This document shows positions 1-9,169 of a stretch of DNA of 64,000 nucleotides, piece by piece. The notes under the pieces are model-generated. The model did not search any database. It worked only from the letters and a program-made list of their open reading frames with translations, and was not told where the DNA came from. The stretch lies in assembly GCA_043392685.1 (NCBI GenBank), contig JBHZGM010000012.1; one strand, given 5' to 3'. The translations under genes were made by a program, and so were the position numbers. The DNA is from Metapseudomonas sp043392685 (GTDB taxonomy: Bacteria > Pseudomonadota > Gammaproteobacteria > Pseudomonadales > Pseudomonadaceae). Positions within the stretch are counted from its first letter, which is position 1. The number at the start of each line of letters is the position of its first letter.

Positions 1-1115
1 TGTGGCTGCCGGTGCCGGAGCTGCGGGGGCGGATGTGGACGGGGCCGCCGCCGGACCTTCGCGATAGAGCTTGAGCTTCAGGCGCAGGTTGTTGGCCGAG
101 TCGGCGTTCTTGATGGCCTCCTCTTCCGGAATGGCGCCCTCCACCACCAGGTCGAACAGTGCCTGGTCGAAGGTCTGCATGCCCAGGCCGCGAGACTTTT
201 CCATGATCTCCTTGATGGAGTGGAATTCACCGCGCTTGATCAGGTCGCTGATAGTCGAGGTGCCCAGCAGCACTTCCACCGCCGCTCGGCGCTTGCCGTC
301 CTGGGTACGCACCAGGCGCTGGGAAACGAAGGCCTTGAGGTTGTTGCCCAGGTCGTTGAGCAGCTGCGGGCGGCGCTCTTCGGGGAAGAAGTTGATGATG
401 CGGTCCAGCGCCTGGTTGGCGTTGTTGGCGTGCAGGGTGGAAATGGCCAGGTGGCCGGTGTCGGCGAAGGCCAGGGCGTGCTCCATGGTCTCGCGGTCGC
501 GAATTTCGCCGATCAGGATCACATCCGGCGCCTGGCGCAGGGTGTTCTTCAACGCAGCGTGGAAACTTCGGGTATCCACCCCCACTTCGCGCTGGTTGAT
601 GATGGATTTCTTGTGCCGGTGCACGTACTCCACCGGGTCTTCGATGGTGATGATGTGGCCGCCGCTGTTGCGGTTGCGGTAGTCGATCAGCGCCGCCAGC
701 GAGGTGGACTTGCCGGAACCGGTACCGCCGACGAAGAGCACCAGGCCGCGCTTCTCCATCACCATCTTGAGCAGCACTTCGGGCAGCTTGAGGTCTTCGA
801 AGCGCGGGATATCCAGCTTGATGTTCCGCGCGACGATGGAGACCTCGTTGCGCTGGCGGAAGATGTTGATGCGGAAGCGGCCGATGTTCGGCAGCGAGAT
901 GGCCAGGTTCATCTCCAGCTCACGGTCGAACTCGGCGCGCTGCTCGGCGTCCATGATCGACTCGGCGATCCTGGCCACGTCGCCGGCCTTGAGCGGTTCG
1001 TTGCTGAGCGGCCGCAACAGGCCGTTGAACTTGGCGCAGGGCGGCGCGCCCGTGGACAGATAGAGGTCGGAGCCATCCTGGGTAGCCAGGATCTTGAGCA
1101 TCGCAGAGAGGTCCA
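1..1115 (-). CDS. PilT/PilU-family type IV pilus ATPase (partial, 3' end outside window)
   Basis: Hexameric secretion-type ATPase that powers or modulates retraction of type IV pili at the inner membrane. About 371 residues are visible. The Walker A motif GGTGSGKST lies near residues 130-138, followed by the Asp box (ITIEDPVEYVH), Walker B region (ILIGEIRDRETM) and His box (STLHANNANQALDRI). The sequence from IINFFPEERRPQLL to LGMQTFDQAL resembles PilU more than PilT. Its N-terminus differs from classical PilU, so it may be an additional PilT/PilU paralogue. The chain continues past position 1 into an Ala/Pro-rich tail. It starts at the ATG at 1115 and is divergent from ppiC. Confidence 0.88.
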
Positions 1116-1235
1116 TCGAAGGTGCGCATCCCGTATCAGATGAAGGCATCCGCTTGGCGGATCACCGGTGCCCAACTGTATGGCGGCTGCCCGTACTGGC
1201 ACAATGAACCGCTCCACAGTCCAAGAGGAATTCCC

Positions 1236-1514
1236 ATGGCCAAGGCCCTTGCCCGCCATATCCTGGTCAAGACCGAGGCGGAAGCCGAACAATTGAAGAA
1301 GCGCCTGGACAAGGGCGAAGACTTCGCCGTCCTGGCCAGGAAACACTCCATCTGCCCGTCCGGCAAACGCGGCGGCGACCTGGGCGAAGTGCGCCCCGGC
1401 CAGATGGTGCGAGTGATCGATCAGGTGATTTTCAAGAAGCCCGTGCGCGTCATCCATGGCCCGGTGAAAAGCCAGTTCGGCTATCACCTGGTGCAGGTGT
1501 TCTTCCGGGATTGA
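1236..1514 (+). CDS. ppiC: Peptidylprolyl isomerase, parvulin type (PpiC-like)
   Basis: Small single-domain parvulin that catalyses cis-trans isomerisation of prolyl bonds, probably in the cytoplasm because no signal peptide is present. At 92 aa it matches the usual PpiC length. The parvulin signature is clear: ARHILVKTEAEA at the start, then SICPSGKRGGDLG, and the C-terminal FGYHLVQVF. An upstream in-frame ATG at 1122 exists, but the start at 1236 is preceded by AAGAGGA at good spacing and gives the family length. The gene is divergent from the pilus ATPase. Confidence 0.9.
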   Translation: MAKALARHILVKTEAEAEQLKKRLDKGEDFAVLARKHSICPSGKRGGDLGEVRPGQMVRVIDQVIFKKPVRVIHGPVKSQFGYHLVQVFFRD

Positions 1515-1523
1515 AGGGCATTT

Positions 1524-1566
1524 CGCGATGATGGGCACCGTCCGTGGCGCAGTGCCCATCATCGCG
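1524..1566. terminator. Hairpin between convergent genes
   Basis: A perfect 15-bp inverted repeat, CGCGATGATGGGCAC (1524-1538) and its complement (1552-1566), with a 13-nt loop. It sits between the convergent ppiC and the next minus-strand gene. There is no strong T-run, so it is called a terminator from position and stem strength. Confidence 0.6.
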
Positions 1567-1582
1567 CCTGAATCTGAAGGCC

Positions 1583-1882
1583 TTATTGCAGGGTTTCCCG
1601 CGCGCAGGAGCGGGAAATGTCGGTGAGGATCGTCAGTTCGTCGTCGGTCGGCTTCCGGCCTTCGCTCACACTCACCAGCTGCTGTGAGGTGAAGGCCTCC
1701 TGCATCATGCCGCTGGAACAGTTGCAGTAGTCGACGGCCTTGTCCTGCGGAACCTGCCTGGCCGCGCTGGCAACGCACTCCCGGGTGAACTTCTCGTCAC
1801 CACCCTGCGGCCATTCACCCGCTACCGCTGCGAAGGTGCCGGCCTGCAGGGCCAGTGCAACGAAAATCAGCGTTCTCTTCAC
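1583..1882 (-). CDS. Hypothetical exported small protein
   Basis: A 99-residue protein of unknown function. It begins at a GTG (1882) preceded by AAGGAG, which gives a typical Sec signal peptide (VKRTLIFVALALQAGTFAAVAG) with likely cleavage after AVA. The mature part is about 75 residues and has Cys residues in CVASAARQV, DYCNCSSGMM and SRSCARETL, suggesting disulfides in the periplasm. No enzyme motif is visible. An upstream ATG in the same frame would bury the signal peptide and is not favoured. Confidence 0.65.
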   Translation of the reverse strand: MKRTLIFVALALQAGTFAAVAGEWPQGGDEKFTRECVASAARQVPQDKAVDYCNCSSGMMQEAFTSQQLVSVSEGRKPTDDELTILTDISRSCARETLQ

Positions 1883-1993
1883 CTGCCTTCTCCTTTTGCG
1901 CGTGGAAGGCACATTCTTGCCCCAGCGCAGCCCCGGCGCGCAATAGCCGCAAGCCACAAGAAGTTGACCTTCGGCGACGGCCCGGCAAACACC

Positions 1994-2434
1994 TCACCAA
2001 TTGAGCAGGAACATCGCCTTGGCCAGGAACAGGATGCCGAGCATCTGCACCAGCACACTGAGGTGGATCATGCGGGAGCGGGCCGGTGTCATGCGCCCGC
2101 TGCGCATCAGCACGACGACCAGCAGGAAGTGCCCGAGGATGCTCAGTGCCAGACAGATCTTCAGCACCAGCAAAGTGCCGAAGCTGCTGGAGAAAGGCTC
2201 CCGCAGCACCGCGCGGTAATGCCAGGCCAGCGTCAGGCCAGCACCGTAGAGCACCAGGACGACCCAATGCATAACGCGCCGGGCGCGCTGCCCCAGGGCT
2301 CTGGACAGCTGTTCACGAGGCCCCGCCTCCAGGCTGCGGGCTGCCCGACTGAGGATCATGACTTCGAAAAACACCCCGCCGATGAAAAATGCCGCGGCGG
2401 TGAGATGCGCAAACTTGAGCAGTAGATAGAGCAC
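1994..2434 (-). CDS. Four-helix integral membrane protein, CopD-like
   Basis: A 146-residue inner-membrane protein with four hydrophobic segments (around residues 5-25, 52-72, 84-106 and 122-143). The first helix carries a His (KFAHLTAAAFF), and there are further His residues in MHWVVL, WHYRAVL and GHFLLVV, as in CopD-type or haem-associated membrane proteins. The family assignment is tentative. It starts at a GTG at 2434 with AGGGGA upstream. No copper-resistance partner lies beside it, so a role in copper handling cannot be claimed. Confidence 0.6.
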   Translation of the reverse strand: MLYLLLKFAHLTAAAFFIGGVFFEVMILSRAARSLEAGPREQLSRALGQRARRVMHWVVLVLYGAGLTLAWHYRAVLREPFSSSFGTLLVLKICLALSILGHFLLVVVLMRSGRMTPARSRMIHLSVLVQMLGILFLAKAMFLLNW

Positions 2435-2744
2435 GTCACGTCCCCTCTTGTCCTGGATGGGTGTCCATCATGCGCATGCTGGTGAGGCGCACCGTGATCG
2501 GGATCAATTCCCCCTGGGCATGAATGCCCAGAACGCACCGAGTTCCGTAGACCGGATGAAATCCGGGGAAAGTCCCACCGCCGCTCGCGGATTTCATCCA
2601 GGCTGCGATTTACCAGTTTGCAGGGCCGACGAACTCCGCTATCCCTTTCGTCCCGCAGCCGTCTAAGGTTCCCCCCAGCCCAGGGCAAAACCGCTACAAT
2701 CGCGCCTTTTTTGCGCGCGAGCGCCCCACGTCCAGGATTTCATC
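2435..2744. other. Intergenic stretch with an inverted repeat
   Basis: No convincing gene in this divergent gap. It holds an imperfect inverted repeat at 2552-2602, built on CCGGATGAAATCCG and CGGATTTCATCCAGG. The same GATGAAATCCGGGGA word recurs at 35007-35024, so it is probably a dispersed REP-like element. A TACAAT -10-like hexamer at 2694-2699 may belong to the downstream ABC-F gene, but no good -35 box was seen. Confidence 0.4.
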
Positions 2745-4334
2745 GTGATCTCTACCGCCAACATCACCATGCAGTTCGGCCCCAAGCCGCTGTTCGAGAA
2801 CGTTTCCGTCAAGTTCGGCAACGGCAACCGCTACGGCCTGATCGGTGCCAACGGCTGCGGCAAGTCGACCTTCATGAAGATTCTCGGTGGTGAACTCGAA
2901 CCCTCCGCCGGCCAGGTGATGCTCGAGCCGAACGTGCGCCTCGGCAAGCTGCGCCAGGACCAGTTCGCCTACGAAGACTTCAGCGTGATCGACACCGTGA
3001 TCATGGGCCACGAAGAGTTGTGGCGCGTGAAAGCCGAGCGCGACCGCATCTACTCGCTGCCGGAAATGAGCGAAGACGACGGGATGGCCGTAGCCGAACT
3101 GGAAGTGATGTTCGCCGAAATGGACGGCTACACCGCCGAATCCCGCGCCGGCGAGCTGCTACTGGGCGTGGGCATCCCGCTGGACCAGCATTTCGGTCCG
3201 ATGAGCGCCGTGGCGCCGGGCTGGAAGCTGCGGGTGCTGCTGGCCCAGGCGCTGTTCTCCGATCCGGACGTGCTGCTGCTGGACGAACCGACCAACCACC
3301 TGGACATCAACACCATCCGCTGGCTGGAAGGCGTGCTCACGGCGCGTAACTCCACCATGATCATCATTTCCCACGACCGCCACTTCCTGAACAGCGTCTG
3401 CACCCACATGGCCGACCTGGACTACGGCGAGCTGCGCCTGTTCCCGGGCAACTACGACGAGTACATGACCGCGGCCGAACAGGCCCGCGAACGCCTGCTC
3501 TCGGACAATGCCAAGAAGAAGGCGCAGATCGCCGAACTGCAGCAGTTCGTCAGCCGCTTCTCGGCCAACGCCTCCAAGGCCAAGCAGGCCACCAGCCGTG
3601 CGCGCCAGATCGACAAGATCCAGCTGGAAGAGGTCAAGCCGTCCAGCCGTGTGAGCCCGTTCATCCGCTTCGAGCAGTACAAGAAGCTGCACCGCCAGGC
3701 GGTGACCCTGGAGAAGGTCAGCCAGGGCTACGACGGCGTCCCGCTGTTCAACAACCTGTCGATGCAGATCGAAGCCGGCGAACGCGTCGCCATCATCGGC
3801 CCGAACGGTATCGGCAAGACCACCCTGCTGCGCACCCTGGTGGGCGAGATGGCGCCGCTGGGCGGCGAGGTGAAATGGACCGAGAGCGCCGATGTCGGCT
3901 ACTTCGCCCAGGACCACGCAGGAGACTTCGAAGACGATGTAACCCTGTTCGACTGGATGGCCCAGTGGACCCAGGGTGGCGAGCAACTGGTGCGCGGCAC
4001 CCTCGGCCGCATGCTGTTCTCCAACGACGAGATCAAGAAGTCGGTGAAGGTGATTTCCGGTGGCGAACAGGGCCGCATGCTGTTCGGCAAGCTGATCCTG
4101 AAGAAGCCCAACGTGCTGGTGATGGACGAACCCACCAACCACCTGGACATGGAATCGATCGAGGCGCTCAACCTGGCGCTGGAGAACTACCCGGGCACCC
4201 TGATCTTCGTCAGCCACGACCGTGAGTTCGTTGGCTCCCTGGCCACCCGCATCATCGAGCTCAGCGAGAACGGCGTGACCGACTTCAGCGGCACCTATGA
4301 CGATTACCTGCGCAGCCAGGGTGTGATTGCCTGA
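2745..4334 (+). CDS. ybiT: ABC-F family ATPase, YbiT type
   Basis: A 529-residue soluble protein with two ABC ATPase domains and no membrane segments, as in ABC-F proteins that act on ribosomes. The first domain has Walker A GANGCGKST and Walker B VLLLDEPTNHLD. The second has GPNGIGKTT and VLVMDEPTNHLD. The first signature motif is the degenerate MSAVAPGWKLRV typical of YbiT, while the second is a normal SGGEQGRM. The linker contains the Lys/Arg-rich helical region around residues 245-300. Similarity to E. coli YbiT runs along the whole length. It starts at a GTG with AGGA 7 nt upstream and ends 32 nt before a REPIN-like repeat. Confidence 0.93.
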   Translation: MISTANITMQFGPKPLFENVSVKFGNGNRYGLIGANGCGKSTFMKILGGELEPSAGQVMLEPNVRLGKLRQDQFAYEDFSVIDTVIMGHEELWRVKAERDRIYSLPEMSEDDGMAVAELEVMFAEMDGYTAESRAGELLLGVGIPLDQHFGPMSAVAPGWKLRVLLAQALFSDPDVLLLDEPTNHLDINTIRWLEGVLTARNSTMIIISHDRHFLNSVCTHMADLDYGELRLFPGNYDEYMTAAEQARERLLSDNAKKKAQIAELQQFVSRFSANASKAKQATSRARQIDKIQLEEVKPSSRVSPFIRFEQYKKLHRQAVTLEKVSQGYDGVPLFNNLSMQIEAGERVAIIGPNGIGKTTLLRTLVGEMAPLGGEVKWTESADVGYFAQDHAGDFEDDVTLFDWMAQWTQGGEQLVRGTLGRMLFSNDEIKKSVKVISGGEQGRMLFGKLILKKPNVLVMDEPTNHLDMESIEALNLALENYPGTLIFVSHDREFVGSLATRIIELSENGVTDFSGTYDDYLRSQGVIA

Positions 4335-4366
4335 TCGGTACCGCCTGGCACGGCATCTCGCTTCAT

Positions 4367-4462
4367 TGTGGGGGCGAATTCATTCGCCAAGGGGTGCGAA
4401 GCGCCCCCTGAGATTCGAGGGCCGAACCTTCGGTCCGGTTAGCGAATAAATTCGCCCCCACA
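4367..4462. repeat. REPIN-like palindromic repeat, copy 1
   Basis: A 96-bp element bounded by TGTGGGGGCGAATTCATTCGC and, inverted, AATTCGCCCCCACA. It lies between the convergent ybiT and azoR. A second element of exactly the same length and ends is at 9170-9265. This organisation, two inverted REP tips around a variable centre, is typical of Pseudomonas REPINs. It may also help end transcription. Confidence 0.75.
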
Positions 4463-4505
4463 GGTAAGGCAGACCATGCCTCTTAAGATTGGTCGCGCGC
4501 TCCAA

Positions 4506-4539
4506 AACACAATGCCCCGCAATTGCGGGGCATTGTGTT
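4506..4539 (-). terminator. Rho-independent terminator of azoR
   Basis: A perfect 15-bp stem, AACACAATGCCCCGC with its complement, and an AATT loop. On the minus strand it is followed by a short T-run, and it sits 15 nt after the azoR stop codon. Confidence 0.8.
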
Positions 4540-4554
4540 ATCCGGCGTACGAAA

Positions 4555-5163
4555 TCAGGCAGCGGCGAACAGTTCTCCGATCTGCTGTTTGGCGGCGCTG
4601 ATGGCGTTGGCGCGGGGTTCTTCGCCGTAGGCCAGGCCTTCTGCGCGGACGACTTCGATGTCGGTCACGCCAAGGAAGTTCAGCACCAGCTTCAGGTAGT
4701 CCTCATGGGCCTGGCCGGAAACCTGGCCGGCGTGGATACCGCCTGCGGTGTTGACGATCACTACCTTCTTGCCACCTGCCAGGCCTTCCGGGCCGTTCTC
4801 GGTGTAGCGGAAGGTCTTGCCGGCAACGGCGATGCGGTCGATCCAGGCCTTCAGCTGGCTCGGAATGCTGAAGTTGTACATCGGAGCGCCGATGACGATG
4901 GCGTCGGCGGCGAGGAATTCGTTCAGGGTGGCCTCACCCAGTTCGGCTTCGTGCTTCTGGGCGGCGTCGCGCAGTTCGGCCGGAGTACCGCCGGCAACCA
5001 GGCTCAGGGCGGACAGGTGGCTGATGGCATCGCTTGCCAGGTCGCGGTAGGTGACCTGGGCGGCCGGCTCGGCGGCGGTCCAGGCGGCCACCACGTCACG
5101 GCTCAATTGGCGGGAGGCGGAAGCGTCACCGAGGATGCTGGAGTCAAGGTGCAGAATCTTCAT
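4555..5163 (-). CDS. azoR: FMN-dependent NADH-azoreductase
   Basis: A 202-residue flavodoxin-fold enzyme that reduces azo dyes and quinones with NADH using bound FMN, in the cytoplasm. Family hallmarks are the N-terminal MKILHLDSSILGDASASRQLS phosphate-binding region, the FMN loop IVIGAPMYNFSIPSQLKAWID and the NTAGGIH segment. The length is normal for AzoR. It is followed by its own strong terminator. The next gene upstream on the same strand is a DUF1993 protein, with a LysR regulator divergent beyond that. Similar LysR genes often control azoR, which is an inference here. Confidence 0.92.
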   Translation of the reverse strand: MKILHLDSSILGDASASRQLSRDVVAAWTAAEPAAQVTYRDLASDAISHLSALSLVAGGTPAELRDAAQKHEAELGEATLNEFLAADAIVIGAPMYNFSIPSQLKAWIDRIAVAGKTFRYTENGPEGLAGGKKVVIVNTAGGIHAGQVSGQAHEDYLKLVLNFLGVTDIEVVRAEGLAYGEEPRANAISAAKQQIGELFAAA

Positions 5164-5305
5164 GGATGGTTACCCTCAGTTGGGCGACCGGCGACGGCCG
5201 ATCGGAATGGAGGCAATCCTATCCATGTCGATAAAGCATGATTAGACGGCAAATTTGTGATTCAGCGTCCCATCCATGGGACAAATTCATACGCCGTGGA
5301 TGGCG

Positions 5306-5812
5306 TCAGACGCCGCCCAGGAAATCCATCTTGCCGACATCCACGCCGTTGTGGCGGAGGATGGCGTAGGCCGCGGTGACGTGGAAATAGAAGTTCGGCA
5401 TGGCGAAGCCCAGCAGGTAGTCGCGACCGCTGAAGCTCATTTCGCCGCTGCGCATCTTCAGTACCACGGTGCGGGTTTCGCTGCCTTCGAAGCGGGCGGC
5501 GTCGATGCCCTTGATGAAGTCCTGGGTCCTGGCAATACGCGCCTGCAGTTCGTCGAAGGTGCTTTCGGTGTCTTCCCAGCTCGGCACTTCGACGTCGGCC
5601 AGACGGGCCGCGCAACCCTTGGCCATGTCGCTGGCGATCTGCACCTGGCGGACCAGGGGGAACATGTCGGGCGCCAGGCGCGACTCGATGAACACCTTGG
5701 GGTCTATGCCGCGCGCCTGGGCGTTGGCTTCGGCTTTCTTGAGGATGTTGGATAGATTGCCGAGCATGCGTGCCAGGACCGGGACGGATGCCTCGTACAT
5801 GGACAAGGACAT
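5306..5812 (-). CDS. DUF1993 domain-containing protein
   Basis: A 168-residue soluble, mostly helical protein matching the DUF1993 family over its whole length (start MSLSMYEASVPVLARMLGNL, later FHVTAAYAILRHNGVDVGKMDFLG). The family is related to DinB-like four-helix bundles, but its function is not known. It lies upstream of azoR on the same strand with a 142-nt gap. A role linked to azoR or to the divergent LysR gene is possible but unproven. Confidence 0.82.
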   Translation of the reverse strand: MSLSMYEASVPVLARMLGNLSNILKKAEANAQARGIDPKVFIESRLAPDMFPLVRQVQIASDMAKGCAARLADVEVPSWEDTESTFDELQARIARTQDFIKGIDAARFEGSETRTVVLKMRSGEMSFSGRDYLLGFAMPNFYFHVTAAYAILRHNGVDVGKMDFLGGV

Positions 5813-5962
5813 GGTGATCGCTCCATTTCGGGTGGATGGAAGCGCTCAGGTATAGCGCTTGCCAGTCCACCCGGCAATGTCCGTGAAAAGTCCCACCAGA
5901 GAGGGCAATGACGCGGTAAAGTCACGCATTGCGCCAGCTCGTTCCATGCACAGGACAAGGCC

Positions 5963-6871
5963 ATGCAAGACCTCAACGACCTCTTCTATTTCGCCAAGGT
6001 GGTAGAACACGGCGGCTTCTCCGCCGCCGGCCGCCTGCTCGGTATTCCCAAGTCACGCCTGTCACGGCGCATCGCCGAACTGGAAGCCCGGCTTGGCGCG
6101 CGCCTGCTGCAGCGGACGACTCGCAAGCTGGCACTGACCGATGTCGGCGAGCGTTTCCTGCGCCATTGCCAGGCAATGCTGCTGGAAGCCGAGCAGGCCG
6201 AGGAAGTGGTGGCCAGCCTCACGGTCGAACCGCGGGGGCGGCTGCGGGTGTCCTGCCCGGTGGAGCTGGCCCATTCATTGCTCAAGCAGATCATCATCGA
6301 CTTCCTCCAGCAGTACCCACTGGTGCAGCTGGACATGCTCCTGACCAACCGCCGGGTGGACCTGCTCGAAGAAGGCGTGGACGTCGCCCTGCGGATACGC
6401 GAAGTCGGCGACGAGGACCCGAACCTGATCGCCCGGATGCTGACCCGGGCCCGGGCTTTCCTGGTGGCCGCCCCCAGCCTGGTGGAAGGCATGAGCATCC
6501 ACACCCCGGACGATCTCCAGCAGCTGCCGGCCCTTGGTGCGCTGGCGGTGGACCGGCGAATCCATCATCACCTGCAGGACGACCAGGGCAACCGCCGCGA
6601 GGTAGCGCTGGAGGCTCGACTGGGCATCGAGGACTTCGACGTACGCAAGCAGGCGGCACTGGCGGGCCTGGGATTCAGCATGCTGCCGCAGATGAACTGT
6701 GAGGCCGAACTGCGCGACGGCAGCCTGGTTCGCCTGCTGCCCGACTGGCACCTGCCAGGGGGATACCTGCAGGTGGCCTACACCCACCGGCGCGGCATGC
6801 TGCCGGCGGTGCGGGCCTGGATCGAGCATCTGGTGCAGGCCTTCGCCCGCAGCGACTTGCCGCCGGTCTGA
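5963..6871 (+). CDS. LysR-family transcriptional regulator
   Basis: A 302-residue LTTR. The N-terminal winged helix-turn-helix spans about residues 1-60 (LFYFAKVVEHGGFSAAGRLL, then SRLSRRIAELEARLG). The periplasmic-binding-protein-like effector domain follows from about residue 90. It belongs to the subgroup often found beside quinone or azo reductases. It is divergent from the DUF1993-azoR pair, and its promoter overlaps the shared 150-bp gap, so these are its most likely targets. The effector is unknown. Confidence 0.88.
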   Translation: MQDLNDLFYFAKVVEHGGFSAAGRLLGIPKSRLSRRIAELEARLGARLLQRTTRKLALTDVGERFLRHCQAMLLEAEQAEEVVASLTVEPRGRLRVSCPVELAHSLLKQIIIDFLQQYPLVQLDMLLTNRRVDLLEEGVDVALRIREVGDEDPNLIARMLTRARAFLVAAPSLVEGMSIHTPDDLQQLPALGALAVDRRIHHHLQDDQGNRREVALEARLGIEDFDVRKQAALAGLGFSMLPQMNCEAELRDGSLVRLLPDWHLPGGYLQVAYTHRRGMLPAVRAWIEHLVQAFARSDLPPV

Positions 6872-6968
6872 AAACTCGCCAGCAAGGCAACCATTAGCCA
6901 GCTTCCTTTAGCGCAGTGACTCAGGGATGATGGCGGCGCCCTCCCCCAGCCCGATTCCAGGTTCTGCC

Positions 6969-8150
6969 ATGAGCACGCCACAGCCGTCCGCGTCCTCCAA
7001 TACCCTGCAGATCATCACCGTCGTCTTTTTCACCTTCATCAGCTTCTTCTGCGTCGGCCTGCCGATCGCTGTGCTCCCCGGTTACGTGCACGACGACATG
7101 GGCTACGGCTCGGTGATGGCTGGGATTGTCATCAGCACCCAGTACCTTGCCACCCTGCTCTCCCGCCCCATGTCCGGAAGCCTGGCCGACCGGCTGGGCG
7201 CCAAGCGCGCGGTAATGTACGGCATGGCCTGCTGCGGCGCTTCGGGGGTACTGACGCTGCTCTCGACCTCGCTGACGCAATTCCCCCTGACGAGCCTGGC
7301 GCTCCTGCTCGGCGGGCGGGTGGCGCTGGGCATCGGCCAGGGGCTGGTGGGCACCGGGTCCATCAGTTGGGGCGTGGGCCTGGTGGGCGCGGAGAACATG
7401 GCGCGGGTGATCTCCTTCAACGGCATCGCATCCTACGGCGCGGTTGCCATTGGCGCCCCGATGGGCGTGGTCCTGGTGGATGGCTTGGGCCTGTGGAGCA
7501 TCGGCGGACTGATGGCGGTGCTCTGTGCCATCGCCCTGCTGCTGGCCTGGCCCAGGCGTCCTTCGCCCATCGTCCAGGGCGAGCGACTGCCTTTCAGCAA
7601 CGTGTTCCTGCGCATCGCCCCCAACGGCACGGCGCTGGCCCTGGGCTCCATCGGCTTCGGCACCCTGGCCACCTTCATCACCCTCTACTACGCCAGCATC
7701 GGCTGGGAAGGCGCCGCCTACTGCCTCACCGCGTTCGGCTGCGCCTTCATCGCTGCGCGACTCTTGTTCGTCAACAGCATCAAGCACCTGGGCGGCTATC
7801 GTGTGGCCATCGCCTGCCTGGCCGTGGAGAGCCTCGGCCTGTTCCTGCTGTGGGCCGCCAGCACACCCTGGCTGGCCCTGGCCGGCGCTGCCCTGACCGG
7901 TTTCGGTCTGTCGCTGGTCTATCCTGCCCTGGGCGTCGAGGCGGTCACGCGCATTCCGGCCGCCAGCCGCAGCTCGGCGCTGGGCGCCTACGCGGTATTC
8001 TTCGACCTGGCCCTCGGCATCTCCGGCCCCTTGATGGGTGCCATCGCCAGTGGCGCGGGCTTTGCCGCGATCTTCCTGGTCGCCGCCCTGATGGCGCTGA
8101 CCGGCATGCTGCTCAGCCTGTGGTTGCTGCGCGGCCAGACCCGAACCTGA
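6969..8150 (+). CDS. MFS transporter, YhhS-like
   Basis: A 393-residue major facilitator carrier with 12 predicted membrane helices in the inner membrane. The sequence from GLPIAVLPGYVHDDMGYGS through ATLLSRPMSGSLADRLGAKR matches the YhhS group of the drug:H+ antiporters. The loop 2-3 motif GSLADRLGAKR is intact. Start choice: ATG at 6969 gives the family N-terminus; an upstream in-frame ATG at 6927 would add 14 Pro-rich residues. Substrate unknown. It is followed 16 nt later by a small mmcQ-like gene, possibly co-transcribed. Confidence 0.87.
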   Translation: MSTPQPSASSNTLQIITVVFFTFISFFCVGLPIAVLPGYVHDDMGYGSVMAGIVISTQYLATLLSRPMSGSLADRLGAKRAVMYGMACCGASGVLTLLSTSLTQFPLTSLALLLGGRVALGIGQGLVGTGSISWGVGLVGAENMARVISFNGIASYGAVAIGAPMGVVLVDGLGLWSIGGLMAVLCAIALLLAWPRRPSPIVQGERLPFSNVFLRIAPNGTALALGSIGFGTLATFITLYYASIGWEGAAYCLTAFGCAFIAARLLFVNSIKHLGGYRVAIACLAVESLGLFLLWAASTPWLALAGAALTGFGLSLVYPALGVEAVTRIPAASRSSALGAYAVFFDLALGISGPLMGAIASGAGFAAIFLVAALMALTGMLLSLWLLRGQTRT

Positions 8151-8166
8151 CGGAACAGGAGCCTCC

Positions 8167-8514
8167 ATGACCCCCGAGCAAGTCGCCGCCTTCTGCCTGC
8201 AGCTTCCCGGCGCCCGGGAAGACCTCAAATGGGGCAGCAACCGGGTGTTCTCCATCGCCGGCAACAAGATGTTCGCCATCCTGGATTTCCTCGGCGATGG
8301 CCTGGCCTTCAAGGTCGACAAGGAGCTCTTCCTCGGTTATGTCGACCGCCCCGGCATCAGCCCCGCCCCCTACCTGGCCCGCGCCCACTGGATCGCCATG
8401 CAGTGGCCCTATCCCATGGGCGACGATGAGCTGCGCGGGCTGATCACCCGTTCACACCAGCTGGTGGTGGCGCGGCTGCCGAAGATCCGCCAGATCGGAC
8501 TGCTGCTGGACTGA
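8167..8514 (+). CDS. MmcQ/YjbR family protein
   Basis: A 115-residue protein of the MmcQ/YjbR family, which has a CyaY-like fold and has been described as DNA-binding-like. Typical features are the start MTPEQVAAFCLQLPGAREDLKWG, the central FKVDKELF segment and the C-terminal SHQLVVARLPK. Length is normal. It follows the MFS gene by 16 nt and precedes the glycolipid-binding-family gene, suggesting one short operon. Biological role unknown. Confidence 0.85.
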   Translation: MTPEQVAAFCLQLPGAREDLKWGSNRVFSIAGNKMFAILDFLGDGLAFKVDKELFLGYVDRPGISPAPYLARAHWIAMQWPYPMGDDELRGLITRSHQLVVARLPKIRQIGLLLD

Positions 8515-8594
8515 CCCGGAGCGGCCGCCGCCCGTCCGCTTGCTACCTTTTCACCATGGACCTGCGCCGACCCGGCACCAGGAGGCCTCAAGCA

Positions 8595-9152
8595 ATGAGA
8601 ACCACCGCCCTCTGGGCCCATCTCTGGAACAATCGCGCCCCCGCCCAGGGCCTGGAGGACTTCCGCCTGGAAGGGCGCCGGGCTGACGGCGGGATGCTGG
8701 CCTTCGACGACGACGGCACGCCCTATCGCCTGAACTACACCCTGGAGTACGGGAAAGGCTGGGAGCCGCGGGCGTTCAGCGCCACGGTGCGTGACGGACG
8801 CGGCAGCCACAGCCTGAGCCTGCGCCGCGACGGCCTGCACTGGCTGGATGGCAACGGCCAGAAGCTGCCGGAGCTGTCCGACAGCCTCGACCTGGACCTC
8901 TGGCCCACGCCCTTCACCAACAGCCCGAGCATCTGGCGCCTGTTCCTCAACCCCGGCGAGCGGCGGGAGATCGAGGTAGTCTTCGTCGAAGCCCCGCAAC
9001 TGACCGTGCGCCCCATGCGCCAGGCCTACACCCGCCTCGACCAGACCCGCTACCTCTACCAGAGCCTCGACGGCAGCGGCTTCGAGGCAGTGCTGACCCT
9101 GGACGAGGACGGATTGGTGAATCGCTATCCGCTGTTCTTTCAGCGGTTGTAA
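8595..9152 (+). CDS. Putative glycolipid-binding family protein (PF06475-like)
   Basis: A 185-residue soluble protein rich in beta strands, without a signal peptide. It resembles the family named putative glycolipid-binding (single-domain, starting near TTALWAHLWNN and ending with LDEDGLVNRYPLFFQRL). The real function of this family is not settled. The ATG at 8595 is chosen because AGGAGG lies 9 nt upstream; an earlier in-frame ATG at 8556 has no such site. It is convergent with the RND pump, with a REPIN-like repeat between. Confidence 0.75.
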   Translation: MRTTALWAHLWNNRAPAQGLEDFRLEGRRADGGMLAFDDDGTPYRLNYTLEYGKGWEPRAFSATVRDGRGSHSLSLRRDGLHWLDGNGQKLPELSDSLDLDLWPTPFTNSPSIWRLFLNPGERREIEVVFVEAPQLTVRPMRQAYTRLDQTRYLYQSLDGSGFEAVLTLDEDGLVNRYPLFFQRL

Positions 9153-9169
9153 TCTGCCGCAGAACCTGC